NCBI GenBank assembly: GCA_024398295.1
Contig: JAKSJL010000007.1
Coordinates: forward strand, 1-47,779
DNA from: Bacteroidales bacterium
Lineage (GTDB): Bacteria; Bacteroidota; Bacteroidia; Bacteroidales; UBA932
Direction of reading: 5' to 3'
DNA: 47,779 bases
The notes under the pieces were generated by a model. It saw only the letters and a program-made list of their open reading frames with translations, was not told the origin of the DNA and made no database searches. Shown here in pieces: positions 35,130-45,226 of this stretch. The translations under genes and the position numbers were made by a program. The stretch's first letter is position 1. Every line of letters starts with the position of its first letter.

Positions 35130-36758
35130 TTACTCGTACTGACCAGCAGCGAAGGTACCGACAGGGGTAGGAGTAGTGGCGATAACTCCTGAAGGATCTG
35201 GATTGTTCCAGCCATCGATAGCCTTGTTAGACTGATACTCGAACTTAGGGATAACCATGTTCCAGTTTGGCTTGATGCCCTTGCAGTTGATCTGGAAAGA
35301 AGCATCAGGAGCATTGGTGCCCTCGTAGTTCTGAATTACGTTTGGCTTAAGACGCTTTGCGTTAGGGAATCCCCAACCCTCGCCCCAGAACTCAAGTCTG
35401 GTCTGATCGAGAACTGCGAGCTGGAAGTCTCTAAGCTCCTTAGCCTTGCAGCTATAATCAGGATCACGGTAAGTGGTAACGAATGAGTTGAGTGCCTGGA
35501 TACCAGCCTCAAGGCCGTTGGTCATACCGATAGCCTCAGCCTCGATGAGGTACATTTCCTCAACGCGCATGAAAGGAACGTCTACGGCTGCACCTACAGC
35601 ATAATCCTCCCAGTTAGCCTCCTTGCAGCGGAACTTAAGAGCGAGCATGTCATGACCCTCAAGGAAATCGTTGCCACGAGCGCAATGATAATCGTAATCT
35701 ACTGTAGAATCGTAGAATGAAAGACGACGGAAGTCGTTCTCACCATACTTGTTGTAGAGTGAACGGTCGATTGAAGGGTTGGTAAGTGAAGCGTAGCCCC
35801 AGTCATTCTCACCATTTACCCAACCAATGAAGTTACAGAGGTTACCCATGTTCTCAGCTGAATAGTGACCATACCACATCCAAGCCTGGTTTGCAGTGTT
35901 GAAAGCAGAGGTAGGATCGAGCCACTGAGCCTTTGATACAGGAGCGCCACCATGTGCGGTGATAGCCATGCGAGCATACTTGGCAGCATTTGCATAATCC
36001 TCATCCCACATGTGTACCTTAGCACGGATACCGTAAACAACTGGAAGTGAAGGGAAGAGACCAGAATCTGGAGTGTACTCCTTAAGGCAAGCCTCAGCCT
36101 TCTCGAGGTCAGAGATGATGAATGCGATCATATCCTCATGCTTCTGACGAGGGTTGTTCTTAGAGATCTCACCATCGGTCTTCTCTGTAACGAAAGGAAC
36201 GGTGAGGCCCTTGACCTTTGAGATGTCAGTGTAAACATTCTCTACAGGCTCAAAAAGAACGGTAAGCATGTAGTAGTTGAATGCACGGCAAGCGTAAGCC
36301 ACACCAGCCATACCCTTGAGATCAGCACCGACCTCAGGATCTTCGATATCCACTGATGCGATTACATCATTGTTTGCCTTGATGAACTGATAGAATGTGA
36401 ACCAAGTAAGGTATGAAGGGTAGCTGTTGTCACCCATACCAGTACAAACATTGTATGCACGGTACCAGTCATAACCAGAGTTTGATCCAAGTGGATACAT
36501 ATCACCGAGCATCTCTGTCATAGCGATCATGGTTCCCGGGAAAGCCATATCGGTCTCATGAACCTGGCTACCATAAACGAGATAACCCTGAACCATCTGA
36601 GCTGGGATACCATTCAGTGATGCCTTGAGAGCACTTGAAGACTCTCCGACCTGCTCTGAAGTAGCAGTACCTCCCTCAGGGAAGGTCTCCTTGATACAAC
36701 TTGAAAATGCCAGTGAGGCAGTTGCAAGGATTGCGATAAACTTAAGAGTATTTTTCAT
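35130..36758 (-). CDS. susD: SusD/RagB-family nutrient-binding lipoprotein
   Basis: The start is ATG at 36758 (MKNTLKFIA), giving a signal that ends FSSC (C20); an earlier in-frame ATG has a less usual N-terminus. The 542-residue product has the SusD TPR-like helices (about 100-300). The conserved C-terminal features are a PFMRVEEMYLIEAEA segment and LDQTRLEFWGEGWGFPNAKRL, which match the (R/E)-rich SusD signature. SusD proteins lid the SusC barrel and capture ligand at the cell surface. The ligand cannot be read from sequence. A peptide ligand, as for RagB, is suggested by nearby peptidases and the lack of glycosidases. Confidence 0.92.
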   Translation of the reverse strand: MKNTLKFIAILATASLAFSSCIKETFPEGGTATSEQVGESSSALKASLNGIPAQMVQGYLVYGSQVHETDMAFPGTMIAMTEMLGDMYPLGSNSGYDWYRAYNVCTGMGDNSYPSYLTWFTFYQFIKANNDVIASVDIEDPEVGADLKGMAGVAYACRAFNYYMLTVLFEPVENVYTDISKVKGLTVPFVTEKTDGEISKNNPRQKHEDMIAFIISDLEKAEACLKEYTPDSGLFPSLPVVYGIRAKVHMWDEDYANAAKYARMAITAHGGAPVSKAQWLDPTSAFNTANQAWMWYGHYSAENMGNLCNFIGWVNGENDWGYASLTNPSIDRSLYNKYGENDFRRLSFYDSTVDYDYHCARGNDFLEGHDMLALKFRCKEANWEDYAVGAAVDVPFMRVEEMYLIEAEAIGMTNGLEAGIQALNSFVTTYRDPDYSCKAKELRDFQLAVLDQTRLEFWGEGWGFPNAKRLKPNVIQNYEGTNAPDASFQINCKGIKPNWNMVIPKFEYQSNKAIDGWNNPDPSGVIATTPTPVGTFAAGQYE

Positions 36759-36773
36759 AATAGTAATCATTTA

Positions 36774-39700
36774 TTAGAACTTGATGGTAACACCACCAGA
36801 GATGGTTCTCATTGGAGAATAGTTGGTAGCGTTGGTTGAGCCTGAGTAAGACTGACGTGGGTCAAAACCCTGGCGAGCAGCGAAATACCATACATTGTTT
36901 GCAGTGACGAAGAGTCTGAGAGCTGCAATGTCAACCTTCTGGGTAAGTCTTGAAGGAAGGGTATAACCGAAGTTGATGTTCTCGATGTTGAGGTAGTGAG
37001 CCTTGGTAAGGAATCTGGTAGAGCTACCTGCTGCGTAGATATCGTTGAAGTTCCAGCGTGGAACATCTGACTCTGCGTTATCCTTGGTCCAAGCCTTGAG
37101 TACATCTACATGGAAGTTGTAACCTGCTGAGTTTGTAGTAGGGTTTGACATGAACTGCTGATAAGTTCCATCAAACTGCTGTCCACCGATCTGGTATGAG
37201 AAGTTTGCAGAGAAGTCGAAGCCGTAGAAACGGATGCTTGTACCGAAACCACCATAAACAGGAGCGATAGTAGTCTGTCTGGTTACATAGTAATCTGCCT
37301 TTGAGTAGTCATCTGTGGTCTCACGATGATCAAGAGTCTTAAGACCCTTCTCGTCGAGAGCATCCTCATTCTTCTCCTCATTCTGAACATATTTGTTCAT
37401 GTACCAGAGTGACTTACCAGTCTCAGGATCTACGCCTGCAAACTCCTTGAGACTCCAAGTGTAGAGAGAGAGATCCTCAGCGATGAAGAAGCTACCACTG
37501 GTGTAACCCTCGATTCTGTTACCATCCATATCCCACTGAGCAGAAGTCTTCTTGTCCTCGTGGAGCTTGGTGATTCTATTCTTAAGGTAGGTAAGGTTGG
37601 CGTTTACATCGAGACCGAAGTTCTTGGTGTTGATCACGTTGTAGTGGAGATCAAGCTCGAAACCACGGTTGTAGAGGTCACCTACGTTGTCATAGTAGCT
37701 AGAGTATCCAAGTGAAGGAGCCACTGCGAATGAGAAAAGCATGTCTGTGGTCTTTCTGTTGAAGAACTCGAAGCTACCTGAGAGGCGCTTGAAGAAGCTG
37801 AACTCAACACCTGCGTTGAAGTTTGTATTTGTCTCCCAAGTGATGTCGCGGGTACCCTTTGATGAGAATGAGGTACCGATCTCACCTGCTGAGTTTGTGA
37901 TATCGAATGTATCGGTATATCTGTAAGAACCGATGTTATCGTTACCCTGTGAACCGATAGATGCCTTGAGCTTGAACTCATCTACCCAAGGAGCATTGAA
38001 CCATGACTCCTTCTGGATGAGCCATGCGCCACCCACGCTCCAGAAGTTACCCCAACGGTAGTCTGGATGGAAGCGTGAAGAGGCATCACGACGGAATGAA
38101 GCAGAAACGAAGTATCTACCATCGTAGTCGTACTGGATACGAGAGAAGTAACCTTCGTTGTTGTACTCGCTATGTGAAGAGTAAGCGCTCTGGCCGTCAA
38201 CGACAGCACCTGAGAGCTCCTTGTTCTTCTGGCTGAACATGTTTGACTTAGAAGCACCGAGGTCGAAGCTCTGGGAATCATACCACTCGTGACCGATCAT
38301 GAGGCCGAGGTTGTGTGCAGCACCAAAGGTTACGTTGTAGTTCAAGAGCTGCTGGAGGTTGAGAGTCTGAGCACGTGAGTGAGACTTCTCAACAAGACCC
38401 TTGGTTGAACGGAACTGGCCGTAGTAAGGGTTGTAAACGAGAGTTGATCTGGTCTCATCAACATAAACTGTAGCGTTTGTGGTGAACACGAGGCCAGGGA
38501 GAAGTGTTACATCAGCGAAACCACTTGCGGTAAACTGGTTACCATTATAGTTTCTGGTGTTAAGACGGCTATCCTGAATAGGGTTTGCATCTGAAACGAA
38601 TGGGCGAGAAGATCCTGGTACACCACCACGAGCGGCTACACCATTACCATAATCCATTACCTTGATACCATCCTTGTCAACGATGATATTGCCATTTCCG
38701 TCACGTACCCAGATAGGGTAGATAGGAGCGGTCTGAGAGGTGAATGCCCATACGTTACCTGATGATGTAGATGAACCGTTGTTTCCAAGGGTGTTACCAT
38801 CGAAGTTAGAGTAAGACATGTTTGCACCGATCTTGAGCCACTTCTTAGCCTGGTAGTCTGCACGGAGACGAGCAGTGTAACGAGTGAGGTCAGATGCGTC
38901 GGTGATACCCTGATTTGAGAGGTATGCGAGTGATGCGAAGAAGTTTGACTTGTCTGTGCTGCCCGCAGCAGAGAAGTTGTACTCCTTACGGATACCGGTA
39001 CGATATCCTTCTGCAGCCCAATCATCTGGAGTAAGGAGATAATCCTGACCACCAGCTGAAACTATGCGACCAAGGGTAGCGTTAGGGTTGAGCTTGCCAT
39101 TCTTACCGATAAGGGTCTGTCCCTGAGGGATGGTATACACGATGTAACCCAAGCCTGCATCACCCTGGGTCTTGCCAAGGTTTGCATTTGCAGTCTGATA
39201 AGCCTGAAGCTCAGACATACCATTTGTCATGTAGTAGTTCTTGACTGCTGCATAGTGAGTCTCATAGTACATAGCTGGGTCAGAGATGATGTTATACTGC
39301 TGGAGAGCACGATTATTAACACCATACTTTGCCTCGAAGGTAACTACAGCGTCACCTGCCTTAGCTCTCTTGGTAGTGATGATGATGACACCATTCGCAC
39401 CACGAGCACCATAAAGTGCAGAAGAAGCAGCATCCTTGAGGACGGTCATAGACTCGATATCAGCCTGGTTAAGGTTTGCGATATCTCCGCTATAAGGAGC
39501 ACCATCTACGATGATGAGAGGGTCCTTACCAGCGTTGATTGAGCTGAATCCACGAATACGGATGGTTGAACTAGCACCAGGAGCACCATTTGAAGAGGTA
39601 AGCTGCACACCGGCAACTGCACCTGCGAGGGCGCTGGTGACACTGGTAGCCTGAGTCCTGGAAAGGGTCTCGCTGTTCACGACAGCTGCTGAACCAGTGA

Positions 39701-40052
39701 AAGAGCTCTTTGTCGACTTACCGAAAGCGACAACGATAGTCTCATCAAGGAACTCATTGTCAGGCTGAAGTGCAACGTTAAGGACGATCTTTCCATTTAC
39801 GGAAACCTCCTTGGACACGTAGCCTACTGAAGAGAATACGAGAGTACCTGATGATGGCACTGTGATGGTATAATTACCATCTGCGTCAGTGCTGGTACCA
39901 GTAGCTGTACCCTTGAGCTGGATAGCTGCGAAAGGAACAGGCTGCCCGTTTGCTTCATCAGAAACAGTTCCTGATACAGTAACATTCTGACCATAAGCCA
40001 GAACACTGATCATCGCTGCCAGCACTGTGAAAAAAAGTTTAATTTTTTTCAT
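36774..40052 (-). CDS. susC: SusC/RagA-family TonB-dependent transporter
   Basis: The 1092-residue protein has a signal peptide (about 1-21). An N-terminal carboxypeptidase regulatory-like domain (about 24-100) contains the GTVSDEANGQPVPFA motif. A plug domain follows (about 115-235: IRIRGFSSI, PLIIVDGAPYSGD, ESMTVLKDAASSALYGARGANGVI), then a large outer-membrane barrel ending in a hydrophobic strand with terminal Phe. It imports SusD-captured ligands across the outer membrane using TonB energy. It leads the operon susC-susD-lipoprotein. No sigma/anti-sigma pair or hybrid two-component sensor is adjacent, so its control is not evident beyond the promoter. Confidence 0.95.
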   Translation of the reverse strand: MKKIKLFFTVLAAMISVLAYGQNVTVSGTVSDEANGQPVPFAAIQLKGTATGTSTDADGNYTITVPSSGTLVFSSVGYVSKEVSVNGKIVLNVALQPDNEFLDETIVVAFGKSTKSSFTGSAAVVNSETLSRTQATSVTSALAGAVAGVQLTSSNGAPGASSTIRIRGFSSINAGKDPLIIVDGAPYSGDIANLNQADIESMTVLKDAASSALYGARGANGVIIITTKRAKAGDAVVTFEAKYGVNNRALQQYNIISDPAMYYETHYAAVKNYYMTNGMSELQAYQTANANLGKTQGDAGLGYIVYTIPQGQTLIGKNGKLNPNATLGRIVSAGGQDYLLTPDDWAAEGYRTGIRKEYNFSAAGSTDKSNFFASLAYLSNQGITDASDLTRYTARLRADYQAKKWLKIGANMSYSNFDGNTLGNNGSSTSSGNVWAFTSQTAPIYPIWVRDGNGNIIVDKDGIKVMDYGNGVAARGGVPGSSRPFVSDANPIQDSRLNTRNYNGNQFTASGFADVTLLPGLVFTTNATVYVDETRSTLVYNPYYGQFRSTKGLVEKSHSRAQTLNLQQLLNYNVTFGAAHNLGLMIGHEWYDSQSFDLGASKSNMFSQKNKELSGAVVDGQSAYSSHSEYNNEGYFSRIQYDYDGRYFVSASFRRDASSRFHPDYRWGNFWSVGGAWLIQKESWFNAPWVDEFKLKASIGSQGNDNIGSYRYTDTFDITNSAGEIGTSFSSKGTRDITWETNTNFNAGVEFSFFKRLSGSFEFFNRKTTDMLFSFAVAPSLGYSSYYDNVGDLYNRGFELDLHYNVINTKNFGLDVNANLTYLKNRITKLHEDKKTSAQWDMDGNRIEGYTSGSFFIAEDLSLYTWSLKEFAGVDPETGKSLWYMNKYVQNEEKNEDALDEKGLKTLDHRETTDDYSKADYYVTRQTTIAPVYGGFGTSIRFYGFDFSANFSYQIGGQQFDGTYQQFMSNPTTNSAGYNFHVDVLKAWTKDNAESDVPRWNFNDIYAAGSSTRFLTKAHYLNIENINFGYTLPSRLTQKVDIAALRLFVTANNVWYFAARQGFDPRQSYSGSTNATNYSPMRTISGGVTIKF

Positions 40053-40130
40053 AAAGCATTAAGATTAATTAAACATAAATATTTGAATTTGTATCAATTA
40101 CAAACCAAAAGCAGCACTATACACTGCATG

Positions 40131-40169
40131 CAAAGTACAAATTTAACTCATAAATAATTAACTTGCAAA
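40131..40169 (-). promoter_or_regulatory. susC promoter
   Basis: On the minus strand TTTG (40166-40169) is followed after 20 bases by TAAATTTG (40138-40145), a good -33/-7 pair. A second -7-like TACTTTG abuts it (40131-40137). The leader to ATG 40052 is about 75 bases. Confidence 0.6.
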
Positions 40170-40419
40170 CACATAGACTTCGCGCGATTAATCGTTTTAT
40201 GTGGGCAATATTAAAATTTTTATTTCAAATCGTAAGCAAACTTCCACAATCAATAACACATCAAAACCACATACGGGCGAAAGGGTTACAGAAAAAAATT
40301 TACACAATTTCATAAAACTTCACCGCCTAACGACCACACAGAAAACGCACGGAATGGCACGATAATTGAAAGAAAAACGTTTAGAATTTTTCATAAGTAT
40401 TGAATTTTAATTAAACAAT

Positions 40420-40454
40420 AAAAAAGGGCTCGTCGTGATGACAAGCCCTTTTTT
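40420..40454 (-). terminator. Rho-independent terminator of the atp operon
   Basis: AAAAAAGGGCT (40420-40430) pairs with AGCCCTTTTTT (40444-40454). A short inner stem (GTC/GAC) adds to it. T tracts lie on both sides. It is 20 bases beyond the atpG stop. Confidence 0.85.
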
Positions 40455-40473
40455 ATTGGTCTTATATAACCGC

Positions 40474-41328
40474 CTACAGCATGGAGCCACCCACGATGTC
40501 GAGAATCTCGCTCGTGATCTTCTGCTGACGGCCCTTGTTATACTCCAGGGTCAGCTCGCTGAGGATATTTTCACCATTGTCAGTGGCAGTCTGCATCGCG
40601 ACAGTGCGCGCAGCGTGCTCCGACGCCATGGAGTCAAGCAGAACCGTATAGACTCCGAGCCTGAGCACCTTAGGGATAAGCTCCTCCAGGAGCTCGGACG
40701 CAGAAGGCTCCAGGATGTATTCTACACCCTCGGATTCTGATGCGACGGAAGCCTCTGCCACCGGAAGATAGCGCTCGCAGACTGGTTTCTGCACTCCAGT
40801 GGAGATAAAGTGGTTATATATAAGGTATACTTCGTCGTACGTACCGCTCGTATATGCGTCTATCATCTTCTGAGCCAATGCTGCCGCGCCCTCATAGCCA
40901 CCATGCGCAGCCAGGGCGGTGTAATCCTCCGGAGACACATAGCCCAGGCGCTTCATGGCCTCGGCCATCTTTCGGCCCACTGAGTGGACATCGACCTCAC
41001 ACGAGGCCGACAGCTCCTCGACCTTCGCCTTCGCGAGCTTGATCACATTGGCATTGAAACCGCCGCAGAGGGAAGAATTCGAGCTGAAGGCGACCACGGC
41101 CACGCGTCCCGACCTGACGTCTGGACGCTGGATGGAGCCTGAAGCGCCGGCTCTGCTCTGCAGGGAGCGGAGCATGCCTGAGAGCTGCGCTTCATAAGGG
41201 CGCATGTTCTCGACAGCCTGCTGCGCCTTGTGAAGCTTCGCAGAAGCGACCATCTTCATGGCAGAAGTGATCTTCAGCGTGCTCTTGACTGACGCAATGC
41301 GATTCTTTATTTCCTTGAGCGATGACAT
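40474..41328 (-). CDS. atpG: ATP synthase F1 gamma subunit
   Basis: The 284-residue length is normal. The N-terminus (SLKEIKNRIASVKSTLKITSAMKMVASAKL) and the C-terminus (MQTATDNGENILSELTLEYNKGRQQKITSEILDIVGG) are the two conserved helices of the rotating shaft. The middle holds the SSNSSLCGGFNANV strand. Gamma transmits rotation from the c ring to the catalytic sites. It is the last gene of the operon, 11 bases after atpA. Confidence 0.97.
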   Translation of the reverse strand: MSSLKEIKNRIASVKSTLKITSAMKMVASAKLHKAQQAVENMRPYEAQLSGMLRSLQSRAGASGSIQRPDVRSGRVAVVAFSSNSSLCGGFNANVIKLAKAKVEELSASCEVDVHSVGRKMAEAMKRLGYVSPEDYTALAAHGGYEGAAALAQKMIDAYTSGTYDEVYLIYNHFISTGVQKPVCERYLPVAEASVASESEGVEYILEPSASELLEELIPKVLRLGVYTVLLDSMASEHAARTVAMQTATDNGENILSELTLEYNKGRQQKITSEILDIVGGSML

Positions 41329-41339
41329 TGGCCTTATGA

Positions 41340-42920
41340 TTATCTTATGCCTTCAACCACCGAAGCCGCCTCCTTCTCGATCACGGCGCAGAGCTCGGCA
41401 TCAAGCTTACCCACAGCGAGAGCATCGAGCACATCACGGTGTGACGCGCGCATGCGGTCGAGGAACGCTGTCTGGAACTCGTCCACCTGCTCTATGGCGA
41501 TATCCTTCATGAGGGCGTGGGTGCCGCAATAGAGGACGGCCACCTGCTCGCCCACCGGCATAGGTGTATACTGAGGCTGGATGAGCAGCTGATTGTTCTT
41601 TCTACCCTTGTCGAGCGCCATCGCGGTGATCTTGTCGACGTCGCTGGAGAACTTCGAGAAGGACTCGAGCTCATTGTACTGAGCCTGGTCGATCTTAAGG
41701 GTACCGGCCACCTTCTTCATGCTCTTCACCTGAGCGCTACCACCCACGCGGGATACGGAGATACCCACATTGATGGCTGGGCGGAAGCCTTGGTTGAAGA
41801 GGGCCGCCTCGAGGTATATCTGTCCATCGGTGATGGAGATCACATTCGTAGGGATGTATGCAGACACGTCGCCTGCCTGGGTCTCGATGATAGGGAGCGC
41901 TGTAAGCGAACCTCCTGCCTTCACCTTGCCCTTCAGCGACTCTGGGAGGTCATTCATCTGCTCTGCGACCTCCTGCTGGTCAATGATCTTCGCCGCTCTC
42001 TCGAGAAGTCGAGAGTGCAGGTAGAACACATCGCCAGGGTAGGCCTCACGGCCTGAAGGGCGCTTGAGGATGAGGGAAACCTCACGATAGGCAACAGCCT
42101 GCTTTGAGAGATCGTCGTAGACCACGAGGGCAGCGCGACCCGTGTCGCGGAAGTACTCGCCGATGGCAGCGCCAGCGAATGGGGCGAAGTACTGCAGCGC
42201 AGCAGGGTCAGCGGCGGTCGCAGCCACCACGATGGTGTAGTCCATCGCACCCTTCGAGCGCAGCGTTTCCACTATGTTTGCCACTGTGGAACCCTTCTGA
42301 CCCACAGCTACATAGATGCAGTATACAGGATTGCCGGCGAGGTAGTTCTCCCTCTGGTTGATGATGGCATCAATGGCAATGGCTGTCTTTCCGGTCTGGC
42401 GGTCACCGATGATGAGCTCACGCTGACCACGACCGATAGGGATCATGGCGTCGACTGACTTCAGACCGGTCTGGAGAGGCTCGGTGACTGGCTGACGGTA
42501 GATGACACCCGGAGCCTTGCGCTCAAGAGGCATCTCCAGAAGCTCTCCTTCAATGCTCCCGAGTCCATCAAGAGGGTTTCCGAGAGGATCCACCACGCGT
42601 CCGAGCATGGACTCACCTACCCTGATGGAGGCAATGCGCTTGGTCCTCTTCACTGTCATGCCCTCCTTCACGTGGTCTGTAGGACCCATGAGGACTGCTC
42701 CTACATTGTCCTCCTCGAGGTTCATCGCCACGGCCATGATGCCGCTCTCGAACTCGAGGAGCTCTCCCGCCTCTGCATTCTTGAGACCGAAGATACGCGC
42801 CACGCCGTCACTTACCTGAAGGACTGTACCTACCTCCTCGAAATGTACGGAGGTATCCACATCCTTCAACTGACCGAGAAGGATCTCTGAGATTTCACTT
42901 GGTCTGATATTCTGCGCCAT
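41340..42920 (-). CDS. atpA: ATP synthase F1 alpha subunit
   Basis: The 526-residue protein has the alpha-subunit nucleotide site [11 protein letters not shown] and the signature [17 protein letters not shown]. The N-terminal barrel ([19 protein letters not shown]) is complete. It forms the non-catalytic sites of the F1 hexamer with AtpD. It lies between atpH (three bases upstream) and atpG. Confidence 0.97.
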   Translation of the reverse strand: MAQNIRPSEISEILLGQLKDVDTSVHFEEVGTVLQVSDGVARIFGLKNAEAGELLEFESGIMAVAMNLEEDNVGAVLMGPTDHVKEGMTVKRTKRIASIRVGESMLGRVVDPLGNPLDGLGSIEGELLEMPLERKAPGVIYRQPVTEPLQTGLKSVDAMIPIGRGQRELIIGDRQTGKTAIAIDAIINQRENYLAGNPVYCIYVAVGQKGSTVANIVETLRSKGAMDYTIVVAATAADPAALQYFAPFAGAAIGEYFRDTGRAALVVYDDLSKQAVAYREVSLILKRPSGREAYPGDVFYLHSRLLERAAKIIDQQEVAEQMNDLPESLKGKVKAGGSLTALPIIETQAGDVSAYIPTNVISITDGQIYLEAALFNQGFRPAINVGISVSRVGGSAQVKSMKKVAGTLKIDQAQYNELESFSKFSSDVDKITAMALDKGRKNNQLLIQPQYTPMPVGEQVAVLYCGTHALMKDIAIEQVDEFQTAFLDRMRASHRDVLDALAVGKLDAELCAVIEKEAASVVEGIR

Positions 42921-42923
42921 AAA

Positions 42924-43391
42924 CTATACGATTCTTCTGTTTTTTTCGACGAACTGCTTGCGTATCACATCGAGCTGATGCTTCACGCTAGCATCCATCA
43001 TCAAATCATCGACCACGAGGACGAATCCGCCTATGAGTTCCGGATCCACCTTCGTGTCAAAAATGAGTCTGTAGCCCTTGAAAAGGCTCTTGAGCTGGTC
43101 CTCCAGCTCCGGAGACGGTACTGCCGTCGTGAGATGCGCCTGCCTGATGCCATGCGCGGCATCATACTGCGACACGAACGAATGAAGCATGAACCTGAGG
43201 TATTCCTTCCTGCCATTCTTCACAACGAGCGCGACGAAGCGCTCGAGTTCCGGCTCCAAGGTCTTCGGCATCCCATCCGGATCTGCCAGGATGGCGCGCA
43301 CCTGGGTGTACACCTGCTCTCCACGCCCGGCCTCCTCGACCAGACGCAGAAGCGCCAACGCATATCTGGATGAAATGGTACCTGTATTCAT
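42924..43391 (-). CDS. atpH: ATP synthase F1 delta subunit
   Basis: The 155-residue protein begins with the delta-type segment ISSRYALALLRLVEEAG. It ends with the conserved region in which the usual IGGFVLRVGD appears as IGGFVLVVDDLMMDASVKHQL. It joins the peripheral stalk to the top of F1. It is slightly shorter than the 175-180 residues common elsewhere, as in other Bacteroidetes. The gap to atpF is five bases. Confidence 0.92.
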   Translation of the reverse strand: MNTGTISSRYALALLRLVEEAGRGEQVYTQVRAILADPDGMPKTLEPELERFVALVVKNGRKEYLRFMLHSFVSQYDAAHGIRQAHLTTAVPSPELEDQLKSLFKGYRLIFDTKVDPELIGGFVLVVDDLMMDASVKHQLDVIRKQFVEKNRRIV

Positions 43392-43396
43392 CGTTT

Positions 43397-43900
43397 TCAG
43401 TTCGTTCTTTCAGACGAAGCCTCATCCACCATCTTTGAGATGAGCTCCATCTGGGATTCATTTGACGAAAGGTCCTTCCTGAGCACCTTCTCGGCCACAT
43501 TGACCGAAAGGATCGCTACCTCCTTGCGAATGTCGCGGAGTGCGCTCTCCCTCTCGGCTGCAATCCTCACCTGGGCGTCCGACAGGATCTTCGATGCCTC
43601 ATCCTGCGCCTTCGCGCGGGCATCTGCGATCATCGCGTCCCTGGCCTGAGCCGTCTCCTTGAGGATGCGCGCCTGCTCAGCACGGGCCTCGTCAAGCATC
43701 GCCTTCTGCTCTTCCGCGAGGTTCTGGAGCCTCAGCTCCGCCTCGCGAGCCTTCTGGATGCTGTCCTGTATTCTCTCACTACGCTCATTCACCATCCCCG
43801 TGATCATAGGGAATCCGAACTTCGCCAGGATGAAGAACACCACGGCGAAGATCAGGGTCATCCAGAAAAGGAGACCGAAATCCGGGGTAATGAGTGACAT
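43397..43900 (-). CDS. atpF: ATP synthase Fo b subunit
   Basis: The 167-residue protein has one N-terminal membrane helix (LLFWMTLIFAVVFFILAKFG), then a long Ala/Glu/Arg-rich helix that forms the peripheral stalk. It is a single b-type gene; no b' copy is seen. It sits between atpE and atpH with gaps of three and five bases. Confidence 0.95.
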   Translation of the reverse strand: MSLITPDFGLLFWMTLIFAVVFFILAKFGFPMITGMVNERSERIQDSIQKAREAELRLQNLAEEQKAMLDEARAEQARILKETAQARDAMIADARAKAQDEASKILSDAQVRIAAERESALRDIRKEVAILSVNVAEKVLRKDLSSNESQMELISKMVDEASSERTN

Positions 43901-43903
43901 ATG

Positions 43904-44161
43904 CTAGTCGATGAAGAGACCGAGCAGACAAACGAGGATAGCGAAGAGACAAGCACCCTCCACGAGCGCGCCAATGATGATGGCGGTCATACGATAGTGA
44001 CCTGCCTGCTCTGGCTGACGTGCGCCTGCCTCGAGGGCTGCCTTACCGATCTTGCCGATACCAATGGCTGCTGCGATGGCTGCTATACCTGCACCGATAG
44101 CGATACCTACCTTACCGAGAGCTGCGCCTGCAGCTGCCTGAAGAATCATTGAAAGTAACAT
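43904..44161 (-). CDS. atpE: ATP synthase Fo c subunit
   Basis: The 85-residue protein is a two-helix hairpin with the loop ARQPE and the ion-binding glutamate in GALVEGACLF. Aligned with known sodium-type c subunits, the helix-1 glutamine is replaced by isoleucine and the residue after the glutamate is glycine. This argues for proton rather than sodium coupling. The c ring is the rotor in the membrane. It lies three bases before atpF. Confidence 0.95.
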   Translation of the reverse strand: MLLSMILQAAAGAALGKVGIAIGAGIAAIAAAIGIGKIGKAALEAGARQPEQAGHYRMTAIIIGALVEGACLFAILVCLLGLFID

Positions 44162-44188
44162 AATCTTCTGTATTTTAATTGTTTATAT

Positions 44189-45226
44189 TTATTCTTCTTC
44201 TGGTTCCTGGCGGCTAAGTCCGATAAACACACTCGAGAGCATTGTGAATACATACGCCTGGAGGAAAGCCACCAGGAGCTCGAGCACGTCCATGAACACG
44301 CCGAAGAACACCGATATCACACTGAGGCCAGCGTTCATGGCGAAGCCGAGTTTCGCGGTGAGGAACACCACAGCCACGACACCCAGCAGCATGATATGTC
44401 CCGCAAGGATGTTCGCGAAGAGTCGCACCATCAGTGAGAATGGCTTCGTGAACATACCGATGATCTCGATGAGAGGCATCAGTGGGAAAGCCTTGAGGAA
44501 CATTGGCACATCTGGCCAGAAAATATGCTTATAGTAATGTTTGTTTCCGAAGAGGTTCACCGCGAGGAACGTGCACACCGCAAGGAAAAGGGTGATGGCA
44601 ATGTTTCCGGTGATGTTCGCGCCGCCTGGGAAGAATGGCACGATACCCATTAGGTTATTTATGAAAATGAAGAAGAAGGCCGTGAGAAGGTAAGGCGAAT
44701 ACCTCTTGTAGTCCTTGCCCACACACTCCTTGATGATGTCTTCCTCCACCATCATAACCATCATCTCGACAATGCCCGCGAAGCCCTTTGGCGCCTCCTC
44801 GCGCGCGTCGTGCTTGCGGTACCAGCGGGCGCCCAGAAGCACCAGCAGCACCAGCACGAGGCTGTTTATGGCCAGTCCGAGAACATTTTTCGTGACGGAG
44901 ATGTCCAATGGTTTCACGAGACCCTGCGGGGTCGCCTCCACAAGCTTGCCCTCGTGAGGCTCCTCTGCAGTCGCGATATGGAAGCCTTCGTACTCCTCGC
45001 CTTCCTCTATATGCTTCGACGAGAAGACGTGCCAGCCACTTGTCTTTGAATGGACAATGACTGGGAGATGCACCGTGACATGATGGCCATTTATGGTGGT
45101 GATATGCCAGCCATATGAGTCGCCAATGTGTCCGAACAGGTACTCATTCATATCCATATCCTGCGCCCTGAGCGATACAGGGAGCAGCATCATGATAAGC
45201 AATATGACCACCTTTATCCTACGCAT
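44189..45226 (-). CDS. atpB: ATP synthase Fo a subunit with N-terminal signal and extra-cytoplasmic domain
   Basis: The 345-residue protein is longer than the E. coli form. It starts with a signal-like segment (about 1-21, ending LRAQ) and a His-rich periplasmic region (about 22-110), as in other Bacteroidetes. The membrane domain includes the essential arginine in MVRLFANILAGHIM and the last helices (FLQAYVFTMLSSVFI). It forms the ion half-channels facing the c ring. Its start overlaps the end of atpC by 13 bases. Confidence 0.95.
   Translation of the reverse strand: MRRIKVVILLIMMLLPVSLRAQDMDMNEYLFGHIGDSYGWHITTINGHHVTVHLPVIVHSKTSGWHVFSSKHIEEGEEYEGFHIATAEEPHEGKLVEATPQGLVKPLDISVTKNVLGLAINSLVLVLLVLLGARWYRKHDAREEAPKGFAGIVEMMVMMVEEDIIKECVGKDYKRYSPYLLTAFFFIFINNLMGIVPFFPGGANITGNIAITLFLAVCTFLAVNLFGNKHYYKHIFWPDVPMFLKAFPLMPLIEIIGMFTKPFSLMVRLFANILAGHIMLLGVVAVVFLTAKLGFAMNAGLSVISVFFGVFMDVLELLVAFLQAYVFTMLSSVFIGLSRQEPEEE

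Larger units (their letters stand above)
40053..40473. other. AT-rich intergenic region between the atp operon end and susC
   Basis: About 420 bases without a gene. It holds the atp terminator (40420-40454) and the susC promoter (40138-40169). The stretch between them (about 40175-40415) is AT-rich with no open frame, RNA gene or repeat that I can support. A regulator site or small RNA could be there but is not visible. Confidence 0.6.

Noticed and set aside
40175-40415. Small RNA or regulator gene in the susC upstream gap
   Set aside because: It is AT-rich with no supported open frame, hairpin or terminator apart from the atp terminator.
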